DNA of 64,000 nucleotides, taken from the NCBI RefSeq assembly GCF_023072615.1, contig NZ_JAKNRW010000012.1, positions 1 through 64,000 of the forward strand, read 5' to 3'. A program made the translations under genes and the position numbers. The notes under the pieces were generated by a model. The model searched no databases. It saw nothing but the letters and a program-made list of their open reading frames with translations, and was not told the DNA's origin. The stretch is from Pseudomonas violetae. Lineage in GTDB: Bacteria > Pseudomonadota > Gammaproteobacteria > Pseudomonadales > Pseudomonadaceae. Below, one piece after another: positions 1 through 8,307 of this stretch. The number at the start of each line of letters is the position of its first letter. The first letter of the stretch is position 1.

Positions 1-247
1 GAGTGACGGCCAGGCACATCGGTGCCTCGCTCAACGACTCGCTGAGCGCAGCACGGCCGGATTCGACCACACCTGCAGCAGCGGCGCCGACCGGTCCTGG
101 CTGAGTGGTAGCCAGTGAATCCAGGCTCAGCAATCGTTCCGCCGTGCTGACCAGCTCGCCGCCGGCCAGTGTCTTGGCCGCGTCAAGATCACTCAGCCAC
201 TGGGTGGACTGCTCCGGCCAACGCATGGTGACAGGGGTCCAAGTCAT
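1..247 (-). CDS. Phage tail-region protein, 3' part outside window (partial)
   Basis: An open frame begins with ATG at 247 and runs off the left edge of the window without a stop, so only the first 82 codons are seen. Its start overlaps the stop of the upstream gene by ATGA (244-247), the tight coupling seen throughout this late operon. The visible part is rich in Ala, Ser and Leu and has no domain I recognise. From its place after the tail fibre and fibre-side gene it is probably a tail or fibre-associated protein of the HP1/K139-like prophage. The function is inferred from position only. Confidence 0.55.
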   Translation of the reverse strand, partial: MTWTPVTMRWPEQSTQWLSDLDAAKTLAGGELVSTAERLLSLDSLATTQPGPVGAAAAGVVESGRAALSESLSEAPMCLAVT

Positions 248-954
248 ACCGACAACGACTCCCAAGTCAGGGCGTTGATCGCGCCCAGGTCCTGCGCCAG
301 GCGTGCAACCTGCAGCTGCACAGTCAGGTCGGCCACCTTTTGCAGGCGCAGCATTTTGAACTCGGTGAATTCGTCGCTGACCTGGCGTAGTTGCGCGGCG
401 GAGTGCGGCCGAAAGGCTTTGCTGCCCTGCTCGTCGTAGCAGGCATAAGGACCGTTCAAACCACGCACGGCCATACCTGTGAGGTTGACCTGGTCGTCCA
501 GTTCGCTGGTGTAGCGGTAGCGTTCACCCAGGGCGGTGGACCAGAAGCCACCGGTGATCTCGCGCTGGCATGCGATGTTCACAGCCTGCAGTTGTTCCTG
601 GTAGCGCAGCTCCACCACCGCCGGGATGTCGTCAATCCATCGGTCATCGGCCCAGATCTGCCCCGGGCCTGGCACTTCCAGGGTGTAACCAGCCGGCAAC
701 GCACCCAAGCGATCGACCACGATCGAGGCGCGGGTCTGAGTGTTGTACGCGGTCAGCCCCTGATAGGAGTCAATCAACTGCCAGCGCTCGCCGTCCCACA
801 GCGCGGCCTTGCGCTCGGGGATAACCGGCGGTTTGGCTTCCACGCAACGCGCAGGAATCAACCACACGCCGGGCTCTAGCGGGGATGCGTCGGCCACAGT
901 TTCGCCGACGTAAATACCCAGGTGATCAGTCTGATAGACGATTTTAATGGTCAT
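244..954 (-). CDS. Phage tail fibre-side protein (DUF4376-like)
   Basis: This gene of about 236 residues lies directly behind the tail fibre gene, where P2-like phages keep fibre assembly or chaperone genes. The C-terminal half (roughly residues 110-230) is an alpha-helical stretch with an FWSTALGERYRYTSE-type segment and a Gln/Leu-rich end, resembling DUF4376 proteins beside phage fibres. I chose the ATG at 954. A longer reading from TTG at 966 would overlap the fibre stop at 963-965. The likely role is fibre folding or attachment, inferred from position and weak domain resemblance. Confidence 0.6.
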   Translation of the reverse strand: MTIKIVYQTDHLGIYVGETVADASPLEPGVWLIPARCVEAKPPVIPERKAALWDGERWQLIDSYQGLTAYNTQTRASIVVDRLGALPAGYTLEVPGPGQIWADDRWIDDIPAVVELRYQEQLQAVNIACQREITGGFWSTALGERYRYTSELDDQVNLTGMAVRGLNGPYACYDEQGSKAFRPHSAAQLRQVSDEFTEFKMLRLQKVADLTVQLQVARLAQDLGAINALTWESLSV

Positions 955-962
955 GGCGGGTC

Positions 963-2579
963 TCAATACTTAATGCAGGCAAGGTAGGCGGTGTTGATCG
1001 GCCGAGTTTCTAGGCCACCGGTGCTACCGATAGTGATGACATGGTTGTGATCGGGCACAGGCGCGACGGTAACGGGGTGCGTGTGATCGCCGTTTTCACT
1101 GGTCAATTTGTCGTGTGCGCCAGCCTCGCCGTAGTTGACGATGTTTCGGGGCTCTACTTCGAAGCCCTCTTGGTCAATTCCGTCGGGGGTATAGATTCCA
1201 GATCGAATCAGATGAGCGTGCTTGCCAGCGGCACCGGTGGTTGCTGTAGGCGTGTGCCCGCCGGCAGCGGCCGAGCTTCCAGTGTGGGTGTGGATTCTCG
1301 TCTCGTCGGCCTGGTCACTGCCTACTGTCCGGCCCACATCAATGCCCCGGCCGTCATCCACGAACCGTGGAAACTTGGCGCGTGAATCTCGGAGGTTGAA
1401 GGTGGTGACGCCGTCGCCGGCGCCGAACTTCGTGCCGATCTTGGCGAACAGCCGTGCATAGGCCACACGCGACACGGCCGCCCCATTTTCCTTGAGCCAC
1501 CCGGGTGGCGCCGTTGGTGTGGAAAAAAGGCCGGTCATACCCACCAGTTCCTCATCCATAGCCAACCTGAGTGCCTGCAGCGCTTTGGTCGTCGCTAGGA
1601 TCTCGCTGCTGTTCGACGTCGGGTCGTCGCTCTTGGCGTTGGGCAGTTCGCCCAGGTCCACGTCATCCTTGGTGGTTGCTCGAGCACGCAGCTGCGGATA
1701 GTCACCCACGCGGGCGGCGAAGTGCTTCACCAGTTCCTGGGTGATCGGCTGACTGGCCCGCAGGTCGGTGATCTCGCCAGAAGTGGCCACGCTCGCCACC
1801 TCTACCAGGTAGTGCTGGACACTGTTGTTGTCCTGGTAGTCCGACTTTGCATTGCCGAACACCACTTGCCAGCTGGCGACCACATCGCTGGCAACTCGCG
1901 TCAGCGACACATCCAGCCAGGCCTTGGCCGGAAAAACGGGTAGCTGGGTCAGCACAGGTTCAGTCAATTGGACCCGGATCCCTTCCACGTAGGCCACCCC
2001 GGCCTTGAGCTGGAACAGGTCAAAAGCGTTGCGCTCCATTTTCAGACTGTCGGCCAGAAAGCAGGCGCGGCCAAACGCGTCACGGTTACTCAAACGCTCG
2101 CGAGCATCGATGCCACTCAGCCGCACCGTAAAGTCATGCTGCCAGGTGCTCGCGTCCACCACGATGCCAGTCAACGCTTGGGCGCCGGTGAACTCCACTA
2201 GGAAGTTGCGGGTGATGTTGTTGCCGATCTGCTCCGGCGGGATGTTCTTGCGTTTCTGTTGCAGCGGCACATAGGCCACGGCGAACAGCACATTTTCGGC
2301 CGTCTCCAGACCGATCCAGTTGAAGTCCCAATCACCAATGTCCGAGCCGACCATCAGGCTGTAAATCACCTGGCGCGGGCTCACGTAGCCTTTGCGGTTG
2401 ACGTTGGCGGTGTGGACGATCTGCGCGGCAGGCGGCTTGCCGGCGGCGCGATCGACCGAACTGGTCGGATCCAGACCAGGCACGTTCGCCAGGACGAAGC
2501 GCGCAACCTCCAGGACTTCCTGCGCCCCTTGTTTCTGGGCGATCAGGCTTTCGCCGGCGAGGGTAATGCTTGCTCCCAT
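963..2579 (-). CDS. Phage tail fibre protein with collar domain (gpH-like)
   Basis: A 538-residue receptor-binding fibre. The N-terminal 150 or so residues match the conserved baseplate-attachment part of P2-type fibres. Near residue 350 a tail-collar segment begins (GWLKENGAAVSR, then the LFAKIGTKFGAGDGVTTFNLRD stretch), followed by a His/Gly-rich region with repeated HTH, HAH, HTH and HNH motifs that in collar fibres co-ordinate metal in the trimeric tip. It ends in AYLACIKY, a common fibre terminus. It sits between the tail protein I gene and the fibre-side gene in the leftward late operon. The host-range role is family knowledge; the receptor is unknown. Confidence 0.85.
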   Translation of the reverse strand: MGASITLAGESLIAQKQGAQEVLEVARFVLANVPGLDPTSSVDRAAGKPPAAQIVHTANVNRKGYVSPRQVIYSLMVGSDIGDWDFNWIGLETAENVLFAVAYVPLQQKRKNIPPEQIGNNITRNFLVEFTGAQALTGIVVDASTWQHDFTVRLSGIDARERLSNRDAFGRACFLADSLKMERNAFDLFQLKAGVAYVEGIRVQLTEPVLTQLPVFPAKAWLDVSLTRVASDVVASWQVVFGNAKSDYQDNNSVQHYLVEVASVATSGEITDLRASQPITQELVKHFAARVGDYPQLRARATTKDDVDLGELPNAKSDDPTSNSSEILATTKALQALRLAMDEELVGMTGLFSTPTAPPGWLKENGAAVSRVAYARLFAKIGTKFGAGDGVTTFNLRDSRAKFPRFVDDGRGIDVGRTVGSDQADETRIHTHTGSSAAAGGHTPTATTGAAGKHAHLIRSGIYTPDGIDQEGFEVEPRNIVNYGEAGAHDKLTSENGDHTHPVTVAPVPDHNHVITIGSTGGLETRPINTAYLACIKY

Positions 2580-2587
2580 GGGTGCTC

Positions 2588-3181
2588 CTAAAGGGGGTCA
2601 GTAACAATGGTCACGATGGCCAGCTCGTTGATCTGCACCAGGCGAGGCGATTGCTCGTCCAGGGTGGCGATCAAGGTTTGCTGGTCATCGTTGAAGTGGG
2701 CCACGCCAAATCTCAGGGTCACCGGGGTGATCGTGACGAAGTCGTAGCGGCGACAGGTGCGGCCGTACTGCTGCATGAGCACGCGCAGCAGCACCGGGTT
2801 TTCGCTCAGTTGGCTGTCGGTCAGGTGCAACAGCACCACGTCCCAATCCAACCCGGGCATGCGCTCCTCGATCTCGACATAGCCGACGCCCAGGCGCTGA
2901 AAGATCCGGACCATGCCAGCCGTGCTGCCGGCGTCGACGGCGTTGATAAAGGCGTACTTCACCCGCAACCGATACAAGCGCTCGGGCTCACCGTGGAAAC
3001 GTTGGATATCGCGCTGCCAGGCCAGCAGATCGAGCACTGACAGGTGGCACGTCTCGGCGTCCAGCTGCAGAAGTGGCCAGTTCAGCCAACCTTCAGCCTT
3101 GCTCCACCAGGACTGCGCGGCGGCCTTGAGCTTGGCCAGCTCTGGGCCATCCAGCCAAAAGGGCAAACTCAACTTAAGCAC
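2588..3181 (-). CDS. Phage baseplate/tail protein I
   Basis: A 197-residue protein in the position of P2 gpI, between the baseplate wedge gene J and the fibre. Its N-terminus (Trp-rich, with WLNWPLLQLDAETC) and the segment LDLLAWQRDIQRFHGEP are typical of phage tail protein I, which links the wedge to the fibre. The start is GTG at 3181, overlapping the J stop at 3174-3176 by eight bases, as expected for translational coupling. It acts in assembly of the contractile tail baseplate. No abnormality is visible. Confidence 0.8.
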   Translation of the reverse strand: MLKLSLPFWLDGPELAKLKAAAQSWWSKAEGWLNWPLLQLDAETCHLSVLDLLAWQRDIQRFHGEPERLYRLRVKYAFINAVDAGSTAGMVRIFQRLGVGYVEIEERMPGLDWDVVLLHLTDSQLSENPVLLRVLMQQYGRTCRRYDFVTITPVTLRFGVAHFNDDQQTLIATLDEQSPRLVQINELAIVTIVTDPL

Positions 3182-4349
3182 CGATGGCCACCTCGACTCC
3201 GGACAGGCGCGGGATGGTCAATTCCGAGATGATGTCGCCATTCTCGAAGCGCAAAGAGTCAATGCCCTGGAACTGCTCATGCAGCTCCTCGCCCAGGCGG
3301 CTGAAGGAAAACCGCGACTGTGGGTAGGTGACAGTCGGCTGGTAGTCGCTGTCCGTGCTCTCCCGAAAGGCAGCGCGGATGAACAGTTCGATATCGCTGA
3401 ACAGTGCGGCATGCTGCTCGATGCCCACCTGGGCCTTCGGCCAGACTGTCAGGCTGATGGTGTGCAAGGTCTCCGGCATCTTCTGCACCAGGAGGTCATC
3501 GCCGTGGCCATGGTTGCCCTGGTCACGGATGTAAGCATTGATTGTTTCCAGATAGGTGTCCGCCGGCGCATCCGCTTCAAACAGCACCAGGGCATTGGCG
3601 CTGCCGGGGCCCCGGGGCGCGTTGTGCTCGAAGTAGACCCCATCGGCCTGGACGCCCGGAAAACTGGCGATCATGGCGCGGTAGACGGCGTCGGTGTGCC
3701 ACTGGTTGACGGCTGAAAACTGGTTACGGGTGCGTAGACGCAGGTCGTCATTGCTCTCTGTGTCCGCGCCGGGCACGGTCAGCCAACCATCGGCATTGAC
3801 CACTTGGACAACGCCCGGTACCGGCTCCGGCAGGATGGAGAAATAGCCGGGTGCCAGGTTGAAGCCGCTACCCGCATCTTTGGCCACGGCTGGAACCAGC
3901 AACTGGGCCACTCCATCGGCGAAAGTCGCTGCAGCGCTGGTCAGGAGCTCATAGACGTTGCCATTGATGGCGATCGACTGCACCCGGGTACCAGCGGGCA
4001 CTTCGAGCGTGCCGGCGATCGCGCTGCGGGTAAACAGCAACAGCCCTTGGGCTTTGGTGGAAGGCTTGCGGGTGACGTTGACGGCCCAGGCCAGCATGTC
4101 CAGCCAGCCATCTTTCGCAGTTTTGACGAAGAAGTTCGGCAGCACGGTAACTACCAGGAACTCGATCAGCCACATCACTGGCTTGGTCACCAGGGCAGTG
4201 ACAACCCGCCAGAACGGCGACCAGGCGCCGGTGTTGCTCAGCTTGCTGCCCTGGGCGACCACTTCCGCCTCCCAGGCCTGGCGCAGTTTCGCCTCTGTGG
4301 TCGGGATACCGGCATCGGCCAGCGCTTGCTTGAAATCTACGTCGCTCAA
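3174..4349 (-). CDS. Baseplate assembly protein J
   Basis: A 391-residue baseplate wedge protein of the gpJ family. It has the family's N-terminal region, the central stretch where beta-rich cores follow VPAGTRVQS, and the ESNDDLRLRTRNQFSA segment typical of baseplate J proteins. In P2-like tails gpJ forms the outer wedge that carries fibres through gpI. The start at 4349 overlaps the stop of the preceding small gene by ATGA, and its own stop overlaps gpI. It is longer than P2 gpJ (about 300 residues) and closer to the HP1/K139 homologues, which fits the rest of the operon. Confidence 0.88.
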   Translation of the reverse strand: MSDVDFKQALADAGIPTTEAKLRQAWEAEVVAQGSKLSNTGAWSPFWRVVTALVTKPVMWLIEFLVVTVLPNFFVKTAKDGWLDMLAWAVNVTRKPSTKAQGLLLFTRSAIAGTLEVPAGTRVQSIAINGNVYELLTSAAATFADGVAQLLVPAVAKDAGSGFNLAPGYFSILPEPVPGVVQVVNADGWLTVPGADTESNDDLRLRTRNQFSAVNQWHTDAVYRAMIASFPGVQADGVYFEHNAPRGPGSANALVLFEADAPADTYLETINAYIRDQGNHGHGDDLLVQKMPETLHTISLTVWPKAQVGIEQHAALFSDIELFIRAAFRESTDSDYQPTVTYPQSRFSFSRLGEELHEQFQGIDSLRFENGDIISELTIPRLSGVEVAIGA

Positions 4350-4663
4350 AACACCACCTCGACAGCTCCGAATGCTACGGTTTTTGCGGTGACCAGGTAC
4401 TGGCCAGGGGATTGGGTGATGATCCGGACGGTGCCCGGTACCAGGCGTTCATCGTTCTCCACCAGCAGCTCCAGCTGCTGGATGCAGTCGGCCTGGCGAA
4501 AGCGATCGCGCTCGGCGACCAGCGTCACCAACAGACCGCTTTCGCGGATCATGTGGGCAATGTCCTGGGCGATGCTGGCCCGGTCCTCGACCAGCACGGG
4601 CTGGTTGGACGGATCTAAGGTCAGGTCGTTGTTGGTGATCAGCAGATCGATGTAGAGGCTCAT
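4346..4663 (-). CDS. Phage baseplate protein, DUF2590/gpW-like
   Basis: A 105-residue protein between tape measure and gpJ. The N-terminus (MSLYIDLLITNNDLTLD) and the following ALA/DIAHMIRESGL-type helix match the DUF2590 group, the HP1/K139 counterpart of the gpW/gp25 baseplate proteins. It begins within the last codons of the tape measure gene (ATGA overlap at 4660-4663) and overlaps gpJ in the same way. The role in building the inner baseplate is inferred from position and family. Confidence 0.75.
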   Translation of the reverse strand: MSLYIDLLITNNDLTLDPSNQPVLVEDRASIAQDIAHMIRESGLLVTLVAERDRFRQADCIQQLELLVENDERLVPGTVRIITQSPGQYLVTAKTVAFGAVEVVF

Positions 4664-6621
4664 CCGGCCACCCCCATGCTGATCATGTTTTCCAGCTCCA
4701 TCGGGGTCATAGGCTTGGCCGTGTGAATCTCGACCTTCTCCACGTGGGTGCCCCTGTTCTGGGTTTGCGTGGTGTTCTGGATGGTCCTGAGCAGACCGCC
4801 CTGGGCTACAGCCGTCGGCCGGTTCGGCGAGAGGCTACCCACACCGCTGCCCATCGATTCCTTGGCCGCCATGGCGCGGTCACCGCCGTCAGGCAGCGAG
4901 TCGGTCAGGCTGCCCAGGCGCGCGTCGATGCTCACGCCTGGGATCTTGTTCAGCATCTCGACCAAGCCATTGATCGCGTTTTGAAAGATCGAGGCGATGC
5001 CGTCCCACGCGGCCTTGGCCATGCTGGACCAGCCCCCCATGCTGCCAAACCAGTCCGACACGGCCTGCAATTGGTCGACCACCCACTGGAACGCCTCGGT
5101 GTTCATCAGCGCGGTGGTCCAGTCGTCCCAGTAGTAAATGGCAGCGGCCACGGCGGCGACCAGGGCGACAACGCCCAGGACAATCAACAGGACCGGGTTG
5201 GCCATCAGCGCGCCGTTGGTGAGCCAGATTGCGGCCTGCCACAAAAGCATTGCGCCGCGCACCAGGCCCATCCAGGCGACCATCGCAATCAGCCCCACGG
5301 TGAAGGCGGCGATCATGACCACGTGATAGAGGAACATTGCGATGCTTTTGAAACCGGTCCAGGTCAGCACCTTCCAGATCGTGAGCATGGACAGCCAGAC
5401 CATCTTGCTGGCCCCCACGGTGAAGGTCAGTAAGGCCATGCCAGCGATCAGTCCCAACACCGTCAGCACGGTGATACCGACCACCCGCGTGATGTTCGGG
5501 AACAGTTGCGACCAGCGCAGCAGCGTTCCGGCGATCCCGGTCAGGCGCTCCATCAGTGGCGCAAGCATCGGAATCAACGCCTGGCCGAAGACAATGCGCA
5601 GTGCCTGCACCGCCGCGCCAAACTGCTGCCACGGGTCAACCATGGCCTTGGCCATGCGCTCGGCATTCTCCAAGCCGCGGACTTTCCCCAGCTGGTCGAT
5701 ACCATTGCGCAGCCGATCGGTGTCCTTGGCCAGGGCGCCGATCACCTGGGCGCCCTCCCCGCCAAACGCCTCCATCAGCTTGGTGCCGGCGGAAGCGCTG
5801 GTCAGGTCGCCATACTTGCCTTCCAACTTGGTCAGAATGTCCACCATCGGCAGGACCTTGCCCTGTTGGTCGGTGAACTTCATGCCCAGCTTTTCCGACG
5901 CTGCACCGATATTCTCGAAGAACGCCTTGTAACGGCCGCCGGCATCGCCGCCTTCCATGGTGCTGCTGAGAGAGCCGATCACCGCCATCTGCTCGGCCAG
6001 ATCCACGCCGGCGGTGGTGGCGATCGCGCCGACTTCCTTGAAGGCGTCCTTCAACTGCGCGCCATCGGTGCGGAACAGCTGCACCGCCAGTGCGGTCTGT
6101 CCGCCCAGCTTCTCCACCCAGGTGTTCTTGCCCATGGCATCGGCCTGGGTCTTCTGCAGGTTGTAAAGGGTGCCGACGTAGTCGCTCATGGTGTCAGCGT
6201 CGGATTTGGTGGCCTTGGCCAGCAGGTTGCTGGTGTTGGTGAACACCGCCAACTGATTGCCGGCAAGGCCCTTGATCGCGCCATCGATCTTGTACGCAGA
6301 GGCCACGAAGGCCTGGGCGTTCTCACCGTAGTCCACGGAAAACTGCAGGGACTTTTCCTGCAGCGAGGTCAGCGCGTTCTCGGCCACGCCCAGGGAGCGA
6401 ACCTCGCCCAGGGCGCGATTCATCTCCAAGGCAGGCGCCAATGATTCAGTGATGCCCGTAGCCGCGCCCCAAACACCGGCCAGGCCCACCCCCATCTGTT
6501 TGATGTTCCCCTCGCTTTGCTCTGCGAGGTCGGAAAAACTTGTCTTCACCCTGGCCAGCGGTGCGGTGACCTTGTCGGTCAGGGCCAGGATGAAGTCGAG
6601 ACGGGAGCTGCGATCTGCCAT
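4660..6621 (-). CDS. Phage tail tape measure protein (gpT-like)
   Basis: At 653 residues this is the longest late protein. The N-terminal 350 residues are helical and contain the TP901-type tape-measure core (AFVASAYKIDGAIKGL followed by a Gly-rich GAIATTAGVDLAEQM segment). Between about 375 and 500 there are several hydrophobic helices, usual in the membrane-interacting part of tape measure proteins. It sets tail length and helps DNA pass the cell envelope. It follows the E/E' chaperone gene, as in all P2-like tails. P2 gpT is longer (about 815 residues), so the tail may be shorter. Confidence 0.88.
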   Translation of the reverse strand: MADRSSRLDFILALTDKVTAPLARVKTSFSDLAEQSEGNIKQMGVGLAGVWGAATGITESLAPALEMNRALGEVRSLGVAENALTSLQEKSLQFSVDYGENAQAFVASAYKIDGAIKGLAGNQLAVFTNTSNLLAKATKSDADTMSDYVGTLYNLQKTQADAMGKNTWVEKLGGQTALAVQLFRTDGAQLKDAFKEVGAIATTAGVDLAEQMAVIGSLSSTMEGGDAGGRYKAFFENIGAASEKLGMKFTDQQGKVLPMVDILTKLEGKYGDLTSASAGTKLMEAFGGEGAQVIGALAKDTDRLRNGIDQLGKVRGLENAERMAKAMVDPWQQFGAAVQALRIVFGQALIPMLAPLMERLTGIAGTLLRWSQLFPNITRVVGITVLTVLGLIAGMALLTFTVGASKMVWLSMLTIWKVLTWTGFKSIAMFLYHVVMIAAFTVGLIAMVAWMGLVRGAMLLWQAAIWLTNGALMANPVLLIVLGVVALVAAVAAAIYYWDDWTTALMNTEAFQWVVDQLQAVSDWFGSMGGWSSMAKAAWDGIASIFQNAINGLVEMLNKIPGVSIDARLGSLTDSLPDGGDRAMAAKESMGSGVGSLSPNRPTAVAQGGLLRTIQNTTQTQNRGTHVEKVEIHTAKPMTPMELENMISMGVAG

Positions 6622-6627
6622 GGTTCT

Positions 6628-7079
6628 CTATCCGTTAAACGCATGGGAAATGCCGTTGGCGACGGCAAATTCCATGCGCTTCCAGTGTTCGTCTTCCAAC
6701 CACTTGGCCGTGCCCATGTTTTCAATGGTGGGCTCTGCACCAGGTAGCCAGCGGTTGGTCAGGGCCATCAACTGACCCAGGCCGTCTTCCTTTAGGCGCT
6801 CAGCGTGGCTGAGCGCTTTTTTACGATGATGTCGATGTCGGGGGCGTACTCCTCGAGCAGCGAGCCCACCAGTTGCATGGTCATGACCGGGTTTTTCAAA
6901 AGCTCCTTAAGGGTTGCGCGCTCGTCCTGGTGCACGGTGCCGACCAGAAGGTTGTGCGAGGGCGAGACCTTGTTATTGGCGGTCATGCTGTTGAAGTACT
7001 TGGTCACGTCCTGCGGAGTCAGGGTGAAGTTGAATTCCTGTTCGCCCACTTCCAGGGTGATTTCGCGGCGTTCGGTCAT
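6628..7079 (-). CDS. Tail assembly chaperone fusion E+E' made by -1 frameshift
   Basis: Reading the E gene from 7079, a slip of one base back at the heptamer A AAA AAG (6816-6822 on the minus strand) opens a second frame. That frame runs about 60 codons through KKALSHAERLKEDGLGQLM, RWLPGAEPTIENMGTAKWL and ends AFNG at the TAG at 6628-6630, seven bases before the tape-measure start. This is the E+E' arrangement known for P2-like phages, where the short and the extended chaperone coat the tape measure during tail assembly. The E' frame has no start of its own. The fusion is inferred from the sequence and from P2 precedent. Confidence 0.75.
6792..7079 (-). CDS. Tail assembly chaperone E
   Basis: A 95-residue protein matching P2 gpE-like tail assembly chaperones (MTERREITLEVGEQEF, then FTLTPQDVTKYFN). 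I use the ATG at 7079. A TTG at 7097 would add six residues, but there is no better ribosome site there. The frame stops at TAA 6792-6794, just after the stem-loop of the frameshift signal. Ribosomes that do not slip make this short form. It sits between the lysis genes and the tape measure gene. Confidence 0.82.
   Translation of the reverse strand: MTERREITLEVGEQEFNFTLTPQDVTKYFNSMTANNKVSPSHNLLVGTVHQDERATLKELLKNPVMTMQLVGSLLEEYAPDIDIIVKKRSATLSA
6796..6822 (-). promoter_or_regulatory. Programmed -1 frameshift signal in the E/E' overlap
   Basis: On the minus strand the heptamer A AAA AAG (6816-6822) lies in the correct reading phase and is followed at once by a perfect nine-base-pair stem, GCGCTCAGC / GCTGAGCGC, with a three-base loop (6796-6816). 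The slippery site plus stem explains how the E' frame is reached. The stem begins at the last slippery base, closer than the usual 5-9 base spacer, so perhaps only its inner part acts as the stimulator. Confidence 0.72.
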
Positions 7080-7112
7080 GGCTGTTGTTCCATTCAAATT
7101 TAGGGGTGGTAG

Positions 7113-7580
7113 TCAGCGCAGGCAGATCCGGCGCACGTGGTCCTGCAGACCCAGGATCATTTGCCGGCTGAGGGCGAGTTGATCTCTGAGGGTGAAATAA
7201 TCCGATCGAGCGTCTGCTGTGAGTTCGGCGGTTTCTGCATCAGCCACGCCGCCGGAGCCGGTTTTGGTGGGCTTTGTGGTGCTGCAGGTGGCAGCGAGGC
7301 GCAGCCGCTTACGGCCATCGTCAACATCGCGGCGCAGGCCATCGTTCTGATTGCGCTCATTGGTCAGTTCCTGGGTGCGTTGAAGATCGATCTCATCGCG
7401 TGCGGCCAGCATCTCGCCGCTGATTCGGGCGGCTTCGCGCAGCCCTTTAACCTCAACCTGTGCGCTGTCGCGCTCGCGGCGGGCGTCATCGCGCTGATCG
7501 GCCACCAGGTCGAAACCGACCCAAGCCAACAGCCCGACCAGGAGCACGAAAAGCACCAGGCGCACGGGGGAAATAGTCAT
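7113..7580 (-). CDS. Spanin inner-membrane subunit Rz (LysB-like)
   Basis: A protein of about 155 residues with one N-terminal membrane helix (LVLFVLLVGLLAWVGFDLV), then a long Arg/Glu/Gln-rich coiled coil through residue 100, the pattern of Rz/LysB i-spanins. It spans the periplasm and with Rz1 fuses the two membranes at the end of lysis. The ATG at 7580 overlaps the endolysin stop by ATGA; an alternative ATG lies at 7589. A second gene, Rz1, is wholly embedded in another frame, which supports the call. Confidence 0.85.
   Translation of the reverse strand: MTISPVRLVLFVLLVGLLAWVGFDLVADQRDDARRERDSAQVEVKGLREAARISGEMLAARDEIDLQRTQELTNERNQNDGLRRDVDDGRKRLRLAATCSTTKPTKTGSGGVADAETAELTADARSDYFTLRDQLALSRQMILGLQDHVRRICLR
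7157..7360 (-). CDS. Spanin outer-membrane lipoprotein Rz1 (LysC-like), nested in Rz
   Basis: A 67-residue frame lies entirely inside the Rz gene. It begins with a signal peptide (MSAIRTMACAAMLTMAVSG) ending in the lipobox AVSGC, with the lipidated Cys at residue 20, and continues with a Pro-rich mature part (SLPPAAPQSPPKPAPAA). Short, Pro-rich outer-membrane lipoproteins nested in Rz are the classic o-spanins. It would join Rz across the periplasm to complete host lysis. Such nested genes are often missed by gene callers. Confidence 0.85.
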   Translation of the reverse strand: MSAIRTMACAAMLTMAVSGCASLPPAAPQSPPKPAPAAWLMQKPPNSQQTLDRIISPSEINSPSAGK

Positions 7581-8104
7581 TGGCTGCAAAGCCTCGCTTC
7601 GTCGAGCCGGCGGGCGTGCAACCCGGGCACGAACACCTTGCGGCCCTGGGCATTGGTGACATACGCCCAGACCGGGGTTTTGCCATCAGCCGCCCAGGCC
7701 AAGGCCCTGCAGCCCTCGGCAATACGCCCGGCGTTGATCAAGCCCACTGCCCGACTGGCGCAGGTGCTGGGCACACCCACGTTGTGGCCATGACTGCTCA
7801 GGGCATCAAAGGTGTTCTGTCCGATCTGTTGGTTGGTCAGGCAGTCAGCCAGGGCCAGTTGGCCTTTCTCGATCACCAGCTGCTCCACCTCGTCACAGCG
7901 AGCGTCCGACCAGTAGTCGCCGATCACCACCGGATAGGGGCTGGTGTGACGAGTGATGCCTTTGCACACTGTGGGCAGTTCACGGGCCAGCTTGTCGGCA
8001 TAGACGACGTTCTGGCCATTGCCCTCCCACTTGCCCAGGAGGCCGACCAAAGAGGCGCTGGCCATGACAATGGCGCCGGTCGCGATCTTGGCGCGCAGGT
8101 TCAT
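7577..8104 (-). CDS. Phage endolysin (GH24-type lysozyme, possible SAR signal)
   Basis: A 175-residue muramidase in the position of P2 gene K. After a weakly hydrophobic N-terminus (residues 5-25, rich in Ala/Gly/Ser/Val), which could be a signal-arrest-release helix, comes the motif GKWEGN with the catalytic Glu, then VYADKLARELPTVCKGIT with the usual Asp and Thr spacing. The ATG at 8104 overlaps the holin stop (8101-8103). Much longer upstream readings in this frame lie over the holin gene and are not needed. It degrades peptidoglycan once the holin or SAR release allows. Confidence 0.82.
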   Translation of the reverse strand: MNLRAKIATGAIVMASASLVGLLGKWEGNGQNVVYADKLARELPTVCKGITRHTSPYPVVIGDYWSDARCDEVEQLVIEKGQLALADCLTNQQIGQNTFDALSSHGHNVGVPSTCASRAVGLINAGRIAEGCRALAWAADGKTPVWAYVTNAQGRKVFVPGLHARRLDEARLCSQ

Positions 8105-8307
8105 AACTTGCCCTTCCAGTCGCGCAGCATCTGTCTGTACTTGGGGACTAGCAGCACGATCTGCAGCACCATATAAAGCGCGGTCAGCATGTAGGCTACC
8201 GACGACCAGTCGACGGCACCTGTCGCACCGGTAGCGGCCACGCCGATGGCCGGTGACGCCTTTACGAATGCAAGGGCGGTGTCCTGAGCGACTTGATTTG
8301 TGCTCAT
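8101..8307 (-). CDS. Phage holin (HP1-type)
   Basis: A 68-residue protein with one clear membrane helix (VAYMLTALYMVLQIVLLVP, residues 38-56), preceded by a less hydrophobic Ala/Gly segment that could form a second, and a basic tail ending RDWKGKL. This matches small holins placed just before the endolysin in HP1/K139-like phages. I chose ATG at 8307, which overlaps the TraR-like stop by ATGA; the longer reading adds unrelated residues. It controls the timing of lysis at the inner membrane. Confidence 0.75.
   Translation of the reverse strand: MSTNQVAQDTALAFVKASPAIGVAATGATGAVDWSSVAYMLTALYMVLQIVLLVPKYRQMLRDWKGKL

Noticed and set aside
391..879. Long plus-strand open frames over the prophage late genes (also 2259-2591, 2570-3716, 3804-4655, 5506-6444, 8300-10114, 12401-13492)
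   Set aside because: They lie opposite well-supported phage structural genes, are low-complexity Arg/Gln/His-rich, and arise from high G+C third positions on the coding strand.
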